Origin: Saccoglossus kowalevskii
Lineage: Eukaryota > Hemichordata > Enteropneusta > Harrimaniidae
Direction: 5' to 3'
Length of the DNA stretch: 48,680 nucleotides
NCBI RefSeq assembly: GCF_000003605.2
Contig: NW_003120932.1
Location: 79,092-127,771, forward strand
The position numbers and the translations under genes were made by a program. This document shows, piece by piece, positions 1 through 12,395 of the stretch (positions within the stretch are counted from its first letter, which is position 1; each line of letters begins with the position of its first letter). Under the pieces are notes generated by a model. It saw only the letters and a list, made by a program, of their open reading frames with translations, made no database searches and had not been told where the DNA came from.

Positions 1-199
1 TTTCTCGTTAAAGCTTCAGTGCTCTAATATATATGTGGTGGTCTCAATGACACGAGGGAAATGTTCTGCATATCCACTAAATGCCACCTCGGTTGACACT
101 CTTGATTATTTAAATTCTATTTTTTGCGTAATCAGCATTGTTGTTAATCCCCCATATACACGATCGTAAAATCTAGCGTTGTTTCCGTCGATAGTGGCA

Positions 200-775
200 A
201 TTCACGTTAGAGACCTTGGCACGTGCCGAAACTCGGGACCGAGTGTCAAAACGTGTGTGTGAACGATCGGGCCGAGTGGCACGTGCCAAAAACAAACTCG
301 ATCTAGATCCCGATAGATGCTCGGGACCGAAACTCGGCACTAGCCGCGATTTGCCGCCTGAACGCTCGACACGAACTAAAATCACGCCCTCGGTGTTGAA
401 TTTAAGAGTACATATACTGATTCATACTAGTATGACATGACGATGGAAGAAAGTGCAGTTAGATATGGTCGGATGCTGTAGTAATGAATAAAATGAATGC
501 AAACCGTCGTCAGCGTCGAATATTCACGTGCTGCTTCAACCGTTTTTTCTTGAAATGCTCGATAATTGTTTTTGAATCTTCTTTGCTGTTCATGTGCACG
601 GTGACTCAGGCTCGTAGTAAATGCTATAACAGCAAATGGAAATAATTACAATATAGCAATTATTATTATCATCATATGCGTATCATTTTCCATGTTTGGG
701 CCAACAGATCGACGAATGAGGGCGTGATTGCGGCAAGAGCCGAGTCGGTCCCAAGTCGTTCCTGACTAACGTGAA
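200..775. repeat. Imperfect foldback (inverted-repeat) element
   Basis: Blocks on the left (about 201-396) recur in the same order, reverse-complemented, on the right (about 711-775): TTCACGTTAG, GGGACCGA, CTCGGC, TTGCCGC and AATCACGCCCTC. The left arm also carries two copies of the perfect palindrome GGCACGTGCC (near 218 and 278) and the short hairpin ACTCGG-GA-CCGAGT. The segment is more GC-rich than its surroundings. A decayed hairpin-type mini-transposon is the simplest reading. No target-site duplication was identified, so the ends are approximate. Confidence 0.4.
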
Positions 776-2166
776 CGCAACTGCTGTAATATCTCTGCAA
801 ACACAAAGATTAAAAATGTCGGCTCGTACCGAGATCCCGTAACGTGAACGTAGCAGATGTATATCATCTCATTTTTAAAATAATGTTGTCCGCTTTGTAA
901 ATAGTTGACGTAAGTATTGACTCCCTTCACCTTCAAGAAACTCATTTTGTAATCAGTTTCTAGAAAGTAGATTTGTTGTAGGCTGAGTCATTTTCTTCAG
1001 ATAACAATGAAAAGAAATTGAAATTTGTGTTCGAAATGTGTATAGTGTGTTAGGTTGCATCCGATATCTACTTGCAGATAAAAAATATAAGACTTCATTC
1101 TCGTGATTTGTAGCAAAACAAACCTTATATTATACAAACCAATGGGAAGCCGGGACTTAATCGGGAAACCTTGCCTGTTGAGAATCAGTTGAAGAGACAG
1201 GGCGCCCTCTGTTGTCGCAGTAAAATTCTATCGGGGCTCGTCGTACAAGAAAGGAAATGGGAGAGAAGCCTAGTAATACAACCAAAAACGAACGTTTACC
1301 AGGAGATGTACAGTGTTGACTGGGCATACTTGCAGTTCATGTTCAGTTGGCTTTTCTTGGCACAATATTGATAATCTCGACGAAATCCTGTTCATTTCAT
1401 ACCACAACATCCACAACAATGTAAACAAATTATCTGCTACCTTATTTTAAACTTTGAATGCACAATGTTATCACACAGTGAAGTAAGTAGACTATCTGTT
1501 TCAAATAATGTGTTCTTAAACTTGAGTTTCTATTTTTATAGCTCAATGTCGAAATACCGACTCATGGCGCTGAGATAGACTTACTTCGTCACAATTGACC
1601 ATCTTCAAACGCGCACATTATTGCAACGTCGTTAAATTTGTTACTGAGTTATCAACGATCGTCATGGTGTTTCAAAACATTCCCAACCCAACTACAAAAA
1701 CTGGCCTTCTTGATTTGTATCTTACGAAGACTGTGCTATTGTATCTTACGAAGACTGTGCTATTGTATCTTACGAAGACTGCGCTATTGTTCTCTCAATG
1801 TTTCTAATGCAGTCATCAATGGCTTACGGTACCGTTTTGGGATAACACCTCTAAGAAATATGGTTTCCGTACGAAATTGTATCGTTTCCTAATTATTCTG
1901 ACATCGCCGGGATAGTTTTATTACTGCTGGTGTATAATAAGTTTATAAAACAGATATATTTATTCTTTATAATGTTAAATGTTGCAAATGATCTCCCGAG
2001 ATGAGATTGAAATTGAATATTACGATCATTATGAAAAGGAAAACTGGCAGTTCAGTTGATTTTCTCTAGTGAGATTATCGTTTTCATCAGTCGGCATCTA
2101 TCAAACATGACCTCGCGTAACGACGTCACATGACAAAGTCAGGCTCAAGGCAAACAACCTCTCTAC
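776..2166. other. Intergenic stretch, no gene seen
   Basis: Open frames here are short and show no recognisable domain. The only structure found is a 24-bp unit repeated three times at about 1716-1789. Confidence 0.5.
1716..1789. repeat. 24-bp tandem repeat, 3 copies
   Basis: Three nearly identical 24-bp units containing TATCTTACGAAGACTG follow one another, with one substitution in the third copy. Because 24 is a multiple of 3, the frames stay open through the repeat, but nothing suggests coding. Confidence 0.8.
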
Positions 2167-2280
<114 letters not shown>

Positions 2281-3227
2281 GACCTTCGAGGGGGACTGTT
2301 ATAAACCAGGTCACCAACTTTTGGATTTTTTTTTACACAGAACGAAATATATTTATGGAAAAACACTGTTTGAAAAAAAACACAATATGAGCAGTTCATG
2401 TTTAAAGCATTATTTCAACTAATAATCCGTGACAATCTTTTATAATTACACATGATATGTAACATTTCTATAGACTGCTAACCCATTTTTTTGTTTGAAA
2501 CTGTAAAAGTCAACGAAATCTGATTATACGATTTAGTCGCCATGGACGTACTCTTGGGTTGGGGATTACATCAATCTCTATTTTGTTACCAACTACAAAA
2601 AATACACTCAAAATGGAAGACCGAGAAAACATCAACCATGCTCCAAATCTAAGAACATTTAAGAACTGCAAGATTATACAGAGATAAGAACTGTATTGAG
2701 GGAATATATATCACCTTTATACAGAATTAAGTCTTCGTGGATGATGAAAAACAAATACCTACTTAATTGTAAATATTTGCTCCAGTTGTATAGAGCATCC
2801 GAATACCGCCAGCCAATGAATAATATTAGCATATCGATCACGAATGAATAACGATAAATCGCCAAATGTACTGTATACTAGTACAGCACATAGTTTACAT
2901 TGTGACGGCTGTGAATCGCCCAATCATACTAAGCTTCGCGGATACTCCAGTTGGAGTCATTTAGACAAGTTTTCAATATTCTCAATTTCCCATGCCAAGT
3001 TCTGATTGGTTGATACACGTGTATGTGCGTGCCATCGCGGGAAAAATTTCATCGCCGCCCCAAGCAATGCTACTACAGTGAGAGTAGGCAATCATTTACT
3101 GTGTTAATATTTAATTTGGTGCTTTATAACCATTATTGTAGGTGAGCTGACTTTATAATCTGAGTCACCTTACTGATATAAACGTGTATTTATACGGAAG
3201 TGAGGTGTGCTAGTCGTATCTCGGTGG
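2281..3227 (+). other. Upstream region of the receptor gene
   Basis: No coding exon is visible. Within 350 bases of the receptor start there are CCAAT-type elements (CCAATC near 2919, inverted ATTGG near 3005) and TATAA near 3125. These could belong to a promoter, but the transcription start cannot be placed from sequence alone. Confidence 0.3.
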
Positions 3228-3299
3228 ATGGAGATATCGAAGAGAAGTTACAACAGTGTCGCTGATTTCTCAAATGATCACTCCCAGGACCTCTATTGA
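3228..3299 (+). promoter_or_regulatory. Upstream ORF overlapping the receptor start
   Basis: An ATG at 3228 opens a 23-codon frame that ends in TGA at 3297-3299. It overlaps the receptor's first in-frame ATG (3274) in a different frame. If the transcript begins upstream of 3228, this frame would compete with receptor initiation. Its start context is moderate (T at -3, G at +4). Confidence 0.35.
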
Positions 3300-4410
3300 G
3301 ACATGGGTAATGGTGGAATCGAACATTACAACCATTCTAACGGACATGATGACGGAACCGCAGCCTACTTATCACCCCGAGAACAACTACAATCACTCGA
3401 GCTTCCCGTATGATCTTAATTTTGTGTTCAGCATGCAGAGATATCACATGATCATTAGCTCCATCATGTGCGTTTTCGGGTCGTTTATAAATTTCTTCGT
3501 CATATTAGCGTTCCTTCGCTGTAGACGACTTCGCAGCGCAACGAACTGGTTCGTTTTCAGCCTATCCATGTCTGATTTCACCTGTAGTGCTATCATAACG
3601 CCTTCGGGAGCCGTGTACTACTTCGTACCTGGTTTAGCGGACAATACTTTCTTTTGCGTCTTTTTCAACGGACTCCGACTCGTCATCCTCTACTGTACCG
3701 AACTGCTTAGCCTCCTACTCATCGCAATTGATCGATTCATCGCTGTGACTCGACCTCTCAAATACCGACAAATCATGACAAGAGAGCGGGCAAAAACCAT
3801 GGTGGCACTAGTCTGGGTGTTCTCCTATGTTTTCGGATATGTTCCGGCAGTTGTGGACACAGGCTTAAATAGTTGGATTGATCTATGTGATGGATATTTT
3901 AAATACAGCACAATTTTCTCACTTATATTTGTGTATGGTCTGTTCACTTTTTCATTTTTGGCTATCCTAGTGATTTATGCTATCGTCTTCGTCAGGGCGA
4001 GAACACAACTGAAGCGGAAGATCGGCGACATGTCGAACGGAGAATTGAAAAAGAAAGTGTCGAACAGCGCGACCGTTGCAAAGACCATGTTTGTTATTGT
4101 AGCTATTTTTACCATTGCTTGGGTACCGAATATGACGATAAGTCAAATATTACTACATTGTGAGCAAGTTGAAATCCGGGGACAAGTGTTTTCTCAGTGT
4201 AGTAACAACATAAATCACAATCTCGCCCTTGGTATGAAGTATTACTCATTGACCTTTGTTGTAATAAGTTCCGCGATCAATCCGCTTCTTTACTCGTATC
4301 GTATCAGACTGTTGAGAAAAGAAGTTCGGAAACTGGTGTTGTGCTGCTTGCCCAAGAAAAGACAGGTAAATGAAGCACATCCGGTCGGAATCAGTATTAT
4401 CTCTAATTAA
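3274..4410 (+). CDS. Class A (rhodopsin-like) G protein-coupled receptor, adenosine-receptor-like
   Basis: This is an intronless frame of 378 codons with seven hydrophobic segments and class A landmarks. Numbered from the ATG at 3274, they are Asn73 (TM1, GSFIN), Asp101 (TM2, SLSMSD), DRF at 152-154 in place of DRY, AWVP around Trp283 (TM6), and NPLLY starting at Asn336 (TM7) followed by YRIRLLRKEVRK. The N-terminus has N-glycosylation sequons at Asn17 and Asn40. A CC pair in the tail could be palmitoylated. The stretch IAIDRFIAV-RPLKY and the TM6 and TM7 ends resemble adenosine receptors. However, the adenosine-contacting Asn in TM6 and His in TM7 appear to be Ser and Val, and there is no aminergic Asp in TM3, so the ligand is unknown. 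The frame is also open upstream to a GTG at 3256, but animals rarely use GTG. The ATG at 3310 has a better context (G at -3, G at +4) and would give 366 residues. Candidate poly(A) signals lie at 4818, 5197 and 5309. Confidence 0.93.
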   Translation: MITPRTSIETWVMVESNITTILTDMMTEPQPTYHPENNYNHSSFPYDLNFVFSMQRYHMIISSIMCVFGSFINFFVILAFLRCRRLRSATNWFVFSLSMSDFTCSAIITPSGAVYYFVPGLADNTFFCVFFNGLRLVILYCTELLSLLLIAIDRFIAVTRPLKYRQIMTRERAKTMVALVWVFSYVFGYVPAVVDTGLNSWIDLCDGYFKYSTIFSLIFVYGLFTFSFLAILVIYAIVFVRARTQLKRKIGDMSNGELKKKVSNSATVAKTMFVIVAIFTIAWVPNMTISQILLHCEQVEIRGQVFSQCSNNINHNLALGMKYYSLTFVVISSAINPLLYSYRIRLLRKEVRKLVLCCLPKKRQVNEAHPVGISIISN

Positions 4411-5320
4411 AGAGATGTTTGTGATCTGCCAAATACAATCTACATGGACTGAACACACCACACAATGAATACAGCGCCGCCTACTGTATTTTTCATAAAA
4501 AGAAATGGATTAGAAAAGATTTGAAAATGATGGAATGTTTTGTTTCTTATAAATCATGATTTGTTACTAAAATTGCCATAGCTCACCACGATCCTTCAGT
4601 ATTGAAAATAGAAATACGCCAATCGACTCTTATAAGATGGATCAATTGACAAATGTTCTATTTTTAAACAAATTGATTGCGTCCTGGAACGCAGTTAGCA
4701 TGTGTTTATTACCAAGTACGTAATATGACACGTATTTTACACGTGTCGCCTTCGTGCTGTAACCGAAGTGTGTTGATTTCTCAACCACAAAGGTCATTTC
4801 GGCTCAGTATTATACTGAATAAAAAACACTATGGCTATTTAACTGGTACCTACTTTCAAATTTATTTAAGCAGTTTATTTTGGTTGAACGAACTAATACG
4901 TAAAACGTTGACGCCGATAGGTAAATGATAGATGAATTGTATGTTATCATGTATCTTGGAATTGTGTACTTTTATTATGATATGGAAACGTATATTTGAT
5001 AGAACCACTATTATTATGTTAAGACACCAAATGCTTGATTTGAATATTTATCTATAATGTGTTGTATTTGTGTGTCCAGGCTACAAAACCTGTACACACG
5101 CGTACATACTGGAATCCTGGAAAACTTTAATGTATACGCAGCGCGATGTGTTCAGTGGCAAACGAGTTGTTATGTGAATAATGCTCTATATTTACGAATA
5201 AACTACGTCTTTGAAACCTCATGGGGTTTATTCAATGCAGTGACATTCCGTTGTAGATATAATGTTCACAATGTGTATATGTGTGTGTATTTACTACGTA
5301 TGAGAATCAATAAAAAACGA
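4411..5320 (+). other. Probable receptor 3' UTR
   Basis: No domain-bearing frame follows the receptor stop. AATAAA hexamers occur at 4818-4823, 5197-5202 and 5309-5314, so the transcript probably ends within this stretch. Open frames of 83 and 115 codons here have no recognisable composition or motif. Confidence 0.4.
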
Positions 5321-6119
5321 CTTAGTAGTAGAAATTGCGGACTTTTTATCGGTCAACGATTATTTTGCAATACAGGGACGTCCACGACTTTTCTTCCGAT
5401 CTAAAGCTAAAAAATGGAAACTAGATTAAAATTGAGATTGCACTCAGGCTATGATAATCATGCAATATTACATGTAAGTACGAGCACAGATTACGAGTAA
5501 CAAATCTTTAATGTGAGATTGATCAAAAAATATTATTTAAAAAACAATTATATTTCAATTTTTCCAATCAGTGTTTCTACGGATATTGTTTCCTTCACAT
5601 CTAGGAAAGTTTAAATTTGACGCATTTACGACCGATACTTTATAGAGTAATATTCGACGTATTAAGATATAGACGGGTGCAGGTGCGGGCACTCGTAGTC
5701 CTAAAAAAACATTTTTTTTTTTAACAATTTTTCTACGTAGACAAACTTAGCTTCACACTGTTAACATTTCAGAGCTCTGCTCCAAGTGGTACATACTAAA
5801 AATAGTGCTCAAATTAACTTGAAAAGAACAAAAATGCATTTTGTTTGAAGGCTCTGCATCGTTTGCAAGGATGTGAATAAATAATGCAAATCATGAATTG
5901 GAATGAGATACCAGAATCTTCGTATAATTTACAATTAACAAGTCATCTGAAGATTACACAACCCCCACTTGTCAGATGTGATTATATAGTTGGCTATGAA
6001 TTATACAGTTTGAATGTATATGTATAAAATCGGGTAGGAAGATTAAGTTGAAAATCAAAAGTATGTTACTCAAAGTTAACAACTAGGACATCTCTATTAA
6101 ATTTGGTAATATTTGCATC
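5321..6119. other. Intergenic stretch, nothing recognised
   Basis: AT-rich DNA with no convincing exon. A short motif GGGCACTCG-AGT followed by an A- or T-run near 5685 also occurs near 44127, which hints at a further dispersed repeat. Confidence 0.4.
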
Positions 6120-6765
6120 AATTTAAAAAAAAATGAGTCAATATTAAATAGTGGTCTTTGTACCAAGTCTTTGTACCAAGTCTTTGTACCAAGTCTCTTT
6201 TGTACCAAGTCTCAGCAAAATCGGTCCAGGCAGCTCCGAGAAATGATGAGGAAGAACCCCAAAAAATGGATTTTACAGGATTTTGACATTCAAAATGACC
6301 GCCAGGCAGCCATATTCAATCAAATCAGGAAATAAATCCACGTGAATATGTATAGCTCCTCAATGTGTCTTTGTACCTAGTATCATTGAAATCAGTCAAG
6401 GCATCCCTGATAAATATCAATGGACAGACACAAGCCATGATTAACAATCAAAAAATGGCTGCCAGTCGACCATAGTTTATCATTTCAAAAAAGTAAAACA
6501 ACGTGCATCTGTATGGGTGGTCCTTTTGTCTTTGTAACAAATCTCAACAAAATTAGTCAAATCATCTCCGAGAAATGACGATGGACACACAAGGACCGAA
6601 TTTGAGAATCGAAAAATAAATTGACGTGCACATGTACGGTTGACCACTGTTTCTTTGTACATGTACTAAGTTTCAAAAAAATTGGTCCAGCCGTCTCCGA
6701 GAATTCACTTCGGACGGAAGGACTACAAGCCCGCTCCCGGACATTGTCCAAGTGGGGGCCAATAA
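6120..6765. mobile_element. Dispersed repeat with internal repeats (copy 1)
   Basis: The segment contains several diverged internal units sharing phrases such as TTTGTACCAAGTCT, CAACAAAATT-GTC, TCTCCGAGAAATGA and ATTGACGTGCA. It also carries four 13-bp copies of TTTGTACCAAGTC at about 6156-6211. Its end (CGGACATTGTCC-AGTGGGGG-CAATAAC) resembles the end of a second copy at 22440. No coding capacity is visible. A non-autonomous element is likely. Confidence 0.5.
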
Positions 6766-6968
6766 CAGAACATTTTACAGAAAAGGTATTGGTTTGTTTA
6801 TGCGAGAGTTATAATCAGTGTCTGTAAATTTTTCATTGGATGAATAATGATGCAAAGTAGCTGTTCTCTAAACTTAAATTTTACAGGTGATCACTTAAGT
6901 ACTGCGTTGTTTCCAGTGACACTCCCACAATACGTTGGTGCCTTGTTTTGTTGATAGTGTGTTTTGTG

Positions 6969-7009
6969 TTTTGGCACATTTATACAAGACTTGTATAAAT
7001 GTGCCAAAA
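6969..7009. repeat. 41-bp near-perfect palindrome
   Basis: Two 20-base arms, one starting TTTTGGCACATT and the other ending AATGTGCCAAAA, are perfect reverse complements separated by one A at 6989. The structure could extrude as a hairpin or cruciform. No gene or repeat accounts for it. Confidence 0.95.
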
Positions 7010-10000
7010 AGGGTTATCAACGTAATTGAACTTGCTTAACTTTTTATAACTTCTCGCGCCATTGTTGGGACAAAACATAATATAAAACAGTCTGGTCATT
7101 TTTTAGAAACATGCCATTTATACAGTGTGAACATTCCATTCATTCATATTTTCATTAAACACAATCTCTAAGAACGAATTTAAGTTGAAACTTTTCCTTT
7201 TCCAACTCAAAACCCAAACAGAGAAACTTCGTGGCATTGAAGAGTGAACATAATACTCGCCCCCACTGTGAACATATGCACCAATAGTATCTGTACTCAA
7301 TCACTCAATTAACTTCCAACCACCCAAAATACTATATTCTGTTAATGCAACAAGGTTGATCTATCACTTCCACCAGACGACTGGAATACATGCATATCGG
7401 TGCAAATAAATCATGTTTACCTTTGCTGTCGTGACTGGGTCAAGCAGTTAATGAGCTGAGAGTCTTGTAATCTGTCATGTGTCGATGAATTCTAGAGTGA
7501 TTTGTTACCAACCCAACTTTTCAACATAGAGTTTCAGTCTAATTTATTGAACAATAAATCTTGAAAAACAAGTGCTACGGAAACAAAAACACATACACCT
7601 TTCCCCTGCTTGTAAATCATTCCTAACACTTTCATATCAATAAAATGCATTATAATTTTAGTAAAATTCATCTCAGAACTAGACAAACATTAATACGATT
7701 ATTTGACACTGTCGTTACACAATTAGTAGAATAATTTGTTTTTCTCTTGAACAAAGGCTACTTATATCCTAAATTGTTTAGTATAATTGCAACACTACAT
7801 GGATGCTTCGGATAACATACATGTGTAACATTTCGAAACCTCTTCTGTCACGGGTAAAACGTCTTCCTTGTGTGAACACACATTAGAATGTCGACCTTTA
7901 AATTGATAACGCCTGCAAGAATGTCACTTAATTCAAGATAGATTTCCCTGGGTGTGTCATGGCCAAATCCATTCATTAACTAAATGCATTCGATAGTTGG
8001 CTGATGAAGAAAGTAACTCGTCAAATTGACAAAATCTTCTTGAGGTTTCCTTGATATTTTGATAGTTCACAGAGTACACAAGTCATTATAGATGTCGAAT
8101 GAATAGAGTTTGCTGTAGACATAAGTGTACAATTTAACGAACAATTTCATATGACCCAAATGGACACAAGTATGCCATTATGAATTTGATTGGGAGGTTA
8201 ACACCAAATGTAGATATCTGAAAAACGGTCGTGGATAGGTTGACAGTGTGTTTTTTTGTTGGAGACCAAAATGGTAACCTCATAAAATAAAATAAAAACA
8301 AATAGATGTATATATACATCTTCCATTACGTTGTGTCTTGTGCACATTTTGAACAAACTAATCGGTCCAAAATGAATCTGTACAGACAGGCTAACACTCC
8401 TGACTACGTACAAAGGAAACTAATGTCAGAATTAGGAGTCCATGCGCCATGCTTTAAAATGGCAACCATTTTGTGAAAACAAATTAGAAAGCTGGAATAA
8501 ATCTTTGAAAATTTTCGAAACAGATATGGGTTACATGTAATTTGGAACTGAAGTTGGTCACCCCTAATCAGAAACGCCGAGTTACGCGTAATTGTGACCT
8601 GGAATTAGATACCTGTAATTAGATATATTAAAATATGTATTGTTGTCTAAAGTTCAAATGTTAAATGTCACACATTTCTATACGCTAACTTTAATATTTA
8701 TGAATAATTGTGGAGCTTCGTGAGCCATGAACTAGAGCAAGTTGATTCAATTTCAATCCACCAATCATCGACACCGACTCAATTAATATGCACGTACAAG
8801 TGTGTCGTCTACTAAAAGCCATTCCAGCAAACCCAATTTAGAAGACACGGGATAACTATAAATTGCATTAAGTATAACCAACTGACCCACTAGTTAGACA
8901 CATGTATGCTATAAATATTGGCGTTCAGTCTATCACATGTAAAGCCAACTTGCACAATTATTTCGCGTATTTTTAGGGTTTATGATACTACTATTTTTAG
9001 TGCCTTAGACTTGTAATTGTTTTCTATTTAATCAGTTCGTTGTTCGTCTATTTAAGTATATACATACACTACACGTACATTCGTGTTTTACAGATCACGG
9101 AAACCCGTGAAATGTACTAATTGGAAGCCCGCAAATCTAACTCTTTGAAGGCACATTCCCACTGACATTGCTTATAACACCCTTGTTATTTTGTTCAATA
9201 AATCAAGATAATATCATATAAATGATTATCCACGTATCACGATTCGTATACAATGCAATATGTACGCATAACACGTGATTTTTTTATCAATTTCTCCCAC
9301 TCCTATAAACTGTAACGAGAAAGACACGATTCGTTAGTCACGTGAATGAAAGTACCTCGTAACCGAGGCATTTGTTTTCGCAAGTTTTTGTCAAGATCGC
9401 AATTATAGCCCAGGAAAGCAACAATTCAAATATATTATGATCATCTATTTCTCAAAAGATCAGATTCTAATCAGAATACTTTAAACTTCTGCAGCCCATA
9501 CTCCTGAAAATGTAACGTTCGTGTTTGTTTAGCTTTGTCCAAAGTTTTCATGAATGATTTGTTCACGTGGATTGTTATGTTAATTGTCAGGCGTTTGTTT
9601 TGTTTTCTCCAAATTTCTCTGCAAGACTCTTATTTTACTAACGCGATTTAAATAATTACCTTTTTAATTATTTAATGTTTATTATATTTTAAACATTATA
9701 AAACATCATACTACTACGATGCATTTACCTAAGAAATATTTTGGGGCCTTGATTTGAACAGAACGTCCCATTGACACAAATATTATTTAGTAAATATTTG
9801 TATTTATTTATTTGTATATATACCTGCGAGTGTTAAGCCAAACTTGTATCAGCCCTTTAATATAGTCGAACTCGGCAACCAGTAAGACCAACTACCTTAC
9901 TCAAGTAGGACATTAATTCAACTGAAGTATCAGAAATTCATATTCACATTATTTTTACTCGAGTGTTTCAGTAAAGTCTGGCAGATAACGTCATGACCAC

Positions 10001-11900
10001 TCAACTAGATTGCACTGTGCCCTCCGTGTGAACCGTGACCGACCCAGGGTTATGATGGATTGCCAAGAAACAACGGAGAAAGCGATATCTCATCTAGTAG
10101 CCGCAAAATCAACCAATGTTTTCTTTCATTTGCCATACTACCCATATCATACAATCTTAATAACTCGCGGTCGTTAACTCTCCGTACACAGCAACCAGTG
10201 AAACTAAACACTCATATTAAAGTATTAATTTACAGCAATTTCATATTCAGCTCATTATTAAAGTGGTACAAGTGGAAGTGACACGATCACTATACCAACT
10301 ATAGCGTCACAGGCAACTCAAGTATATATTCATAGTGCTCACTCAGTCATACCCGTACACTGAGCCATAATCGTCCCAGAACAGATGGTGTTTAACAGTA
10401 ATATAATGCACGATCTGTAGTCTAAATACATTATATTTTCTTCTTTCTCAAAGATTGCCATTTTAGAATGGATCAAAAATTCTATTGGGATTCCTGCTGA
10501 TATCCCAATTTAAAAAGAGCAAATTACACAACTAAATAAATATAGCATATTCTGGGATTCTTCTTAAATTTAGACGAGTGATGCCAGTGTACTTCTATCA
10601 CCACTAATGAAATATCAGCATGACCATGAATTTAGGAATCAACAAGCTTCGAGTTTGAATAAAGTTTTGCCTACATTTATTGAAATGACTGCTTTGAGGT
10701 GAAGTTGTTTTTAACAGCCAGGGTATGCTTCTATTTTTATTAGGGGAATGAAGAAAATGATCAAAATTATATTGAAAAGGCACCATGGGCGATCTCATTC
10801 ACATTACAAAAGGTCACATACAAATGAGTGTTGCATTGTGACCACTCTCTATCAAACACCTGTCATCACATTTCACTTATCTATATGCCTTGATAATCAT
10901 ATGTTGCATTACATATTACACATGCAGTACAAGTGATACTGAGCTATGTCCATACCTTGGTTAACCCCCAAAGGTGATGGCTAAAATGGTGATTGCAGAT
11001 AATGAATTTAAGGGACAGGAACAGGATGGACGATGAATTGATATGTGGAACAGTGTCCATGAAGTGTACCATCACATTCATCCAGTAACTAAACAACTGT
11101 ATGACTGCATCTCCATGAGGATTGCTTGACAATTACCCAAATGTGTTCAAACATGCTCTCAAACATACAAATATTTTTTTTGTATTATTATTCTTCAAGA
11201 GACACTTTCAAAATACCTTCGCCAGATTAATTATGCCTGTAATTCCAAGGAATTTATTAAAAAAGCAAATACACAAGATTAAATTTTATTTGAAACCATA
11301 AGTTGGTAAATTATGCAAATTGACAATTTAAAATAACATATTTTGGTTCAGCAAGGTAAGAGGGTGGATATTTATGTAACACTATTAAATCACAAAAAAA
11401 AGCACAGCAACCTTTTAGAAACAAAAGGTTAGGGTCACAGCTTGTGTTTATATGTTCAACTAAATAATATCAATGGCCAGTACTGTCAAAATTTGCACAG
11501 AAGTTCCCTATGCGATTTTGTATATTACTACAGAAGGGAAATAGCCAGGAACTTCAAACTTGGCACACAGACTCCCTATATGTAATCAACATAAGATGAC
11601 AATTTTAGAGGACATACTACATATTTCCATTAGTCATCAAATTTACAAAATATATAAAGTTGAACAGTTAGAACATGCCAGAGATATTGATCTATATATA
11701 TTTCGTAAACTTGATAACTAATGGGGACTATATCAGCCATTTTGAATACAATCTGTAAAACAAAATGACATGCATAATATCCCATGTTAAATTTACATAT
11801 TAATGTAGAACAAAATCTGTCCATGCACGACAAGATCCTGAATTGCAGAAATGCTTTATTTTGATGAATTTTCAATACTAGATTGTTCACCATTTGGCCG
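7010..11900. other. Long gene-free stretch
   Basis: About 4.9 kb of AT-rich sequence. Only frames shorter than 80 codons are present, none with recognisable motifs or flanking splice signals that fit an exon. A small inverted repeat occurs near 9677-9700. A degenerate AACTTGGCACA phrase near 11559 resembles the repeat units at 39050-39990. Confidence 0.5.
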
Positions 11901-11904
11901 CATT

Positions 11905-12020
11905 GAATATTATTATACATCTGTCATCATAACGCCATAAGTTACAGCGTGCTGTAATTTTGCAGTATTGCACTGGGTATTATCATTCTACCATATTAGG
12001 AAATGGGAGTTCCAAATACT
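11905..12020. repeat. Dispersed repeat family X, copy A (partial)
   Basis: The sequence running from TATTATTATACATCTGTCA through CGCCATAAGTTACAGCGTG to the AGGAAAT-GGAGTTCCAAAT region is shared with the copies at 14549-14760 and 38155-38350. The three differ by many substitutions and small indels, so the insertions are old. This copy is the shortest. No coding potential is seen. Confidence 0.7.
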
Positions 12021-12395
12021 GTAAATTTTGAACATGATTGTTCATGGAAGGTCAGAGTTATTGCTTTGCAACTGCATTCATTAAAATGAAAACTGACCTA
12101 AAAAACAAGTGACGTGCATCACTCATAATGTCTAATGTATGCAGGTTACTTGTATTTGAGATATTTGTCATGATTGTTTCCATGGAAACACTTTGTGATT
12201 GAAACATGACTGGGGTGGGGGCGGGAAAAATATTCTTAGATTATTTGTATAAATAATTAGAAGCAAAAGTTGATTACCATTTTGAAAATTAATTCCATCT
12301 TACTCATGCTTACTGTGTAGAAGCAAAAATTATGAGTAGAAAATGACGAACCATAAAAAAAACTCTCCAAAATTTTTAATTTTTAAAAAAAGTTA

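Noticed and set aside
3256-3273. GTG start six codons before the receptor ATG
   Set aside because: Non-ATG initiation is uncommon in animals and two in-frame ATGs follow.
5057-5404. 115-codon plus-strand frame after the receptor
   Set aside because: Starts in the probable 3' UTR, has no motif, and contains poly(A) signals within it.
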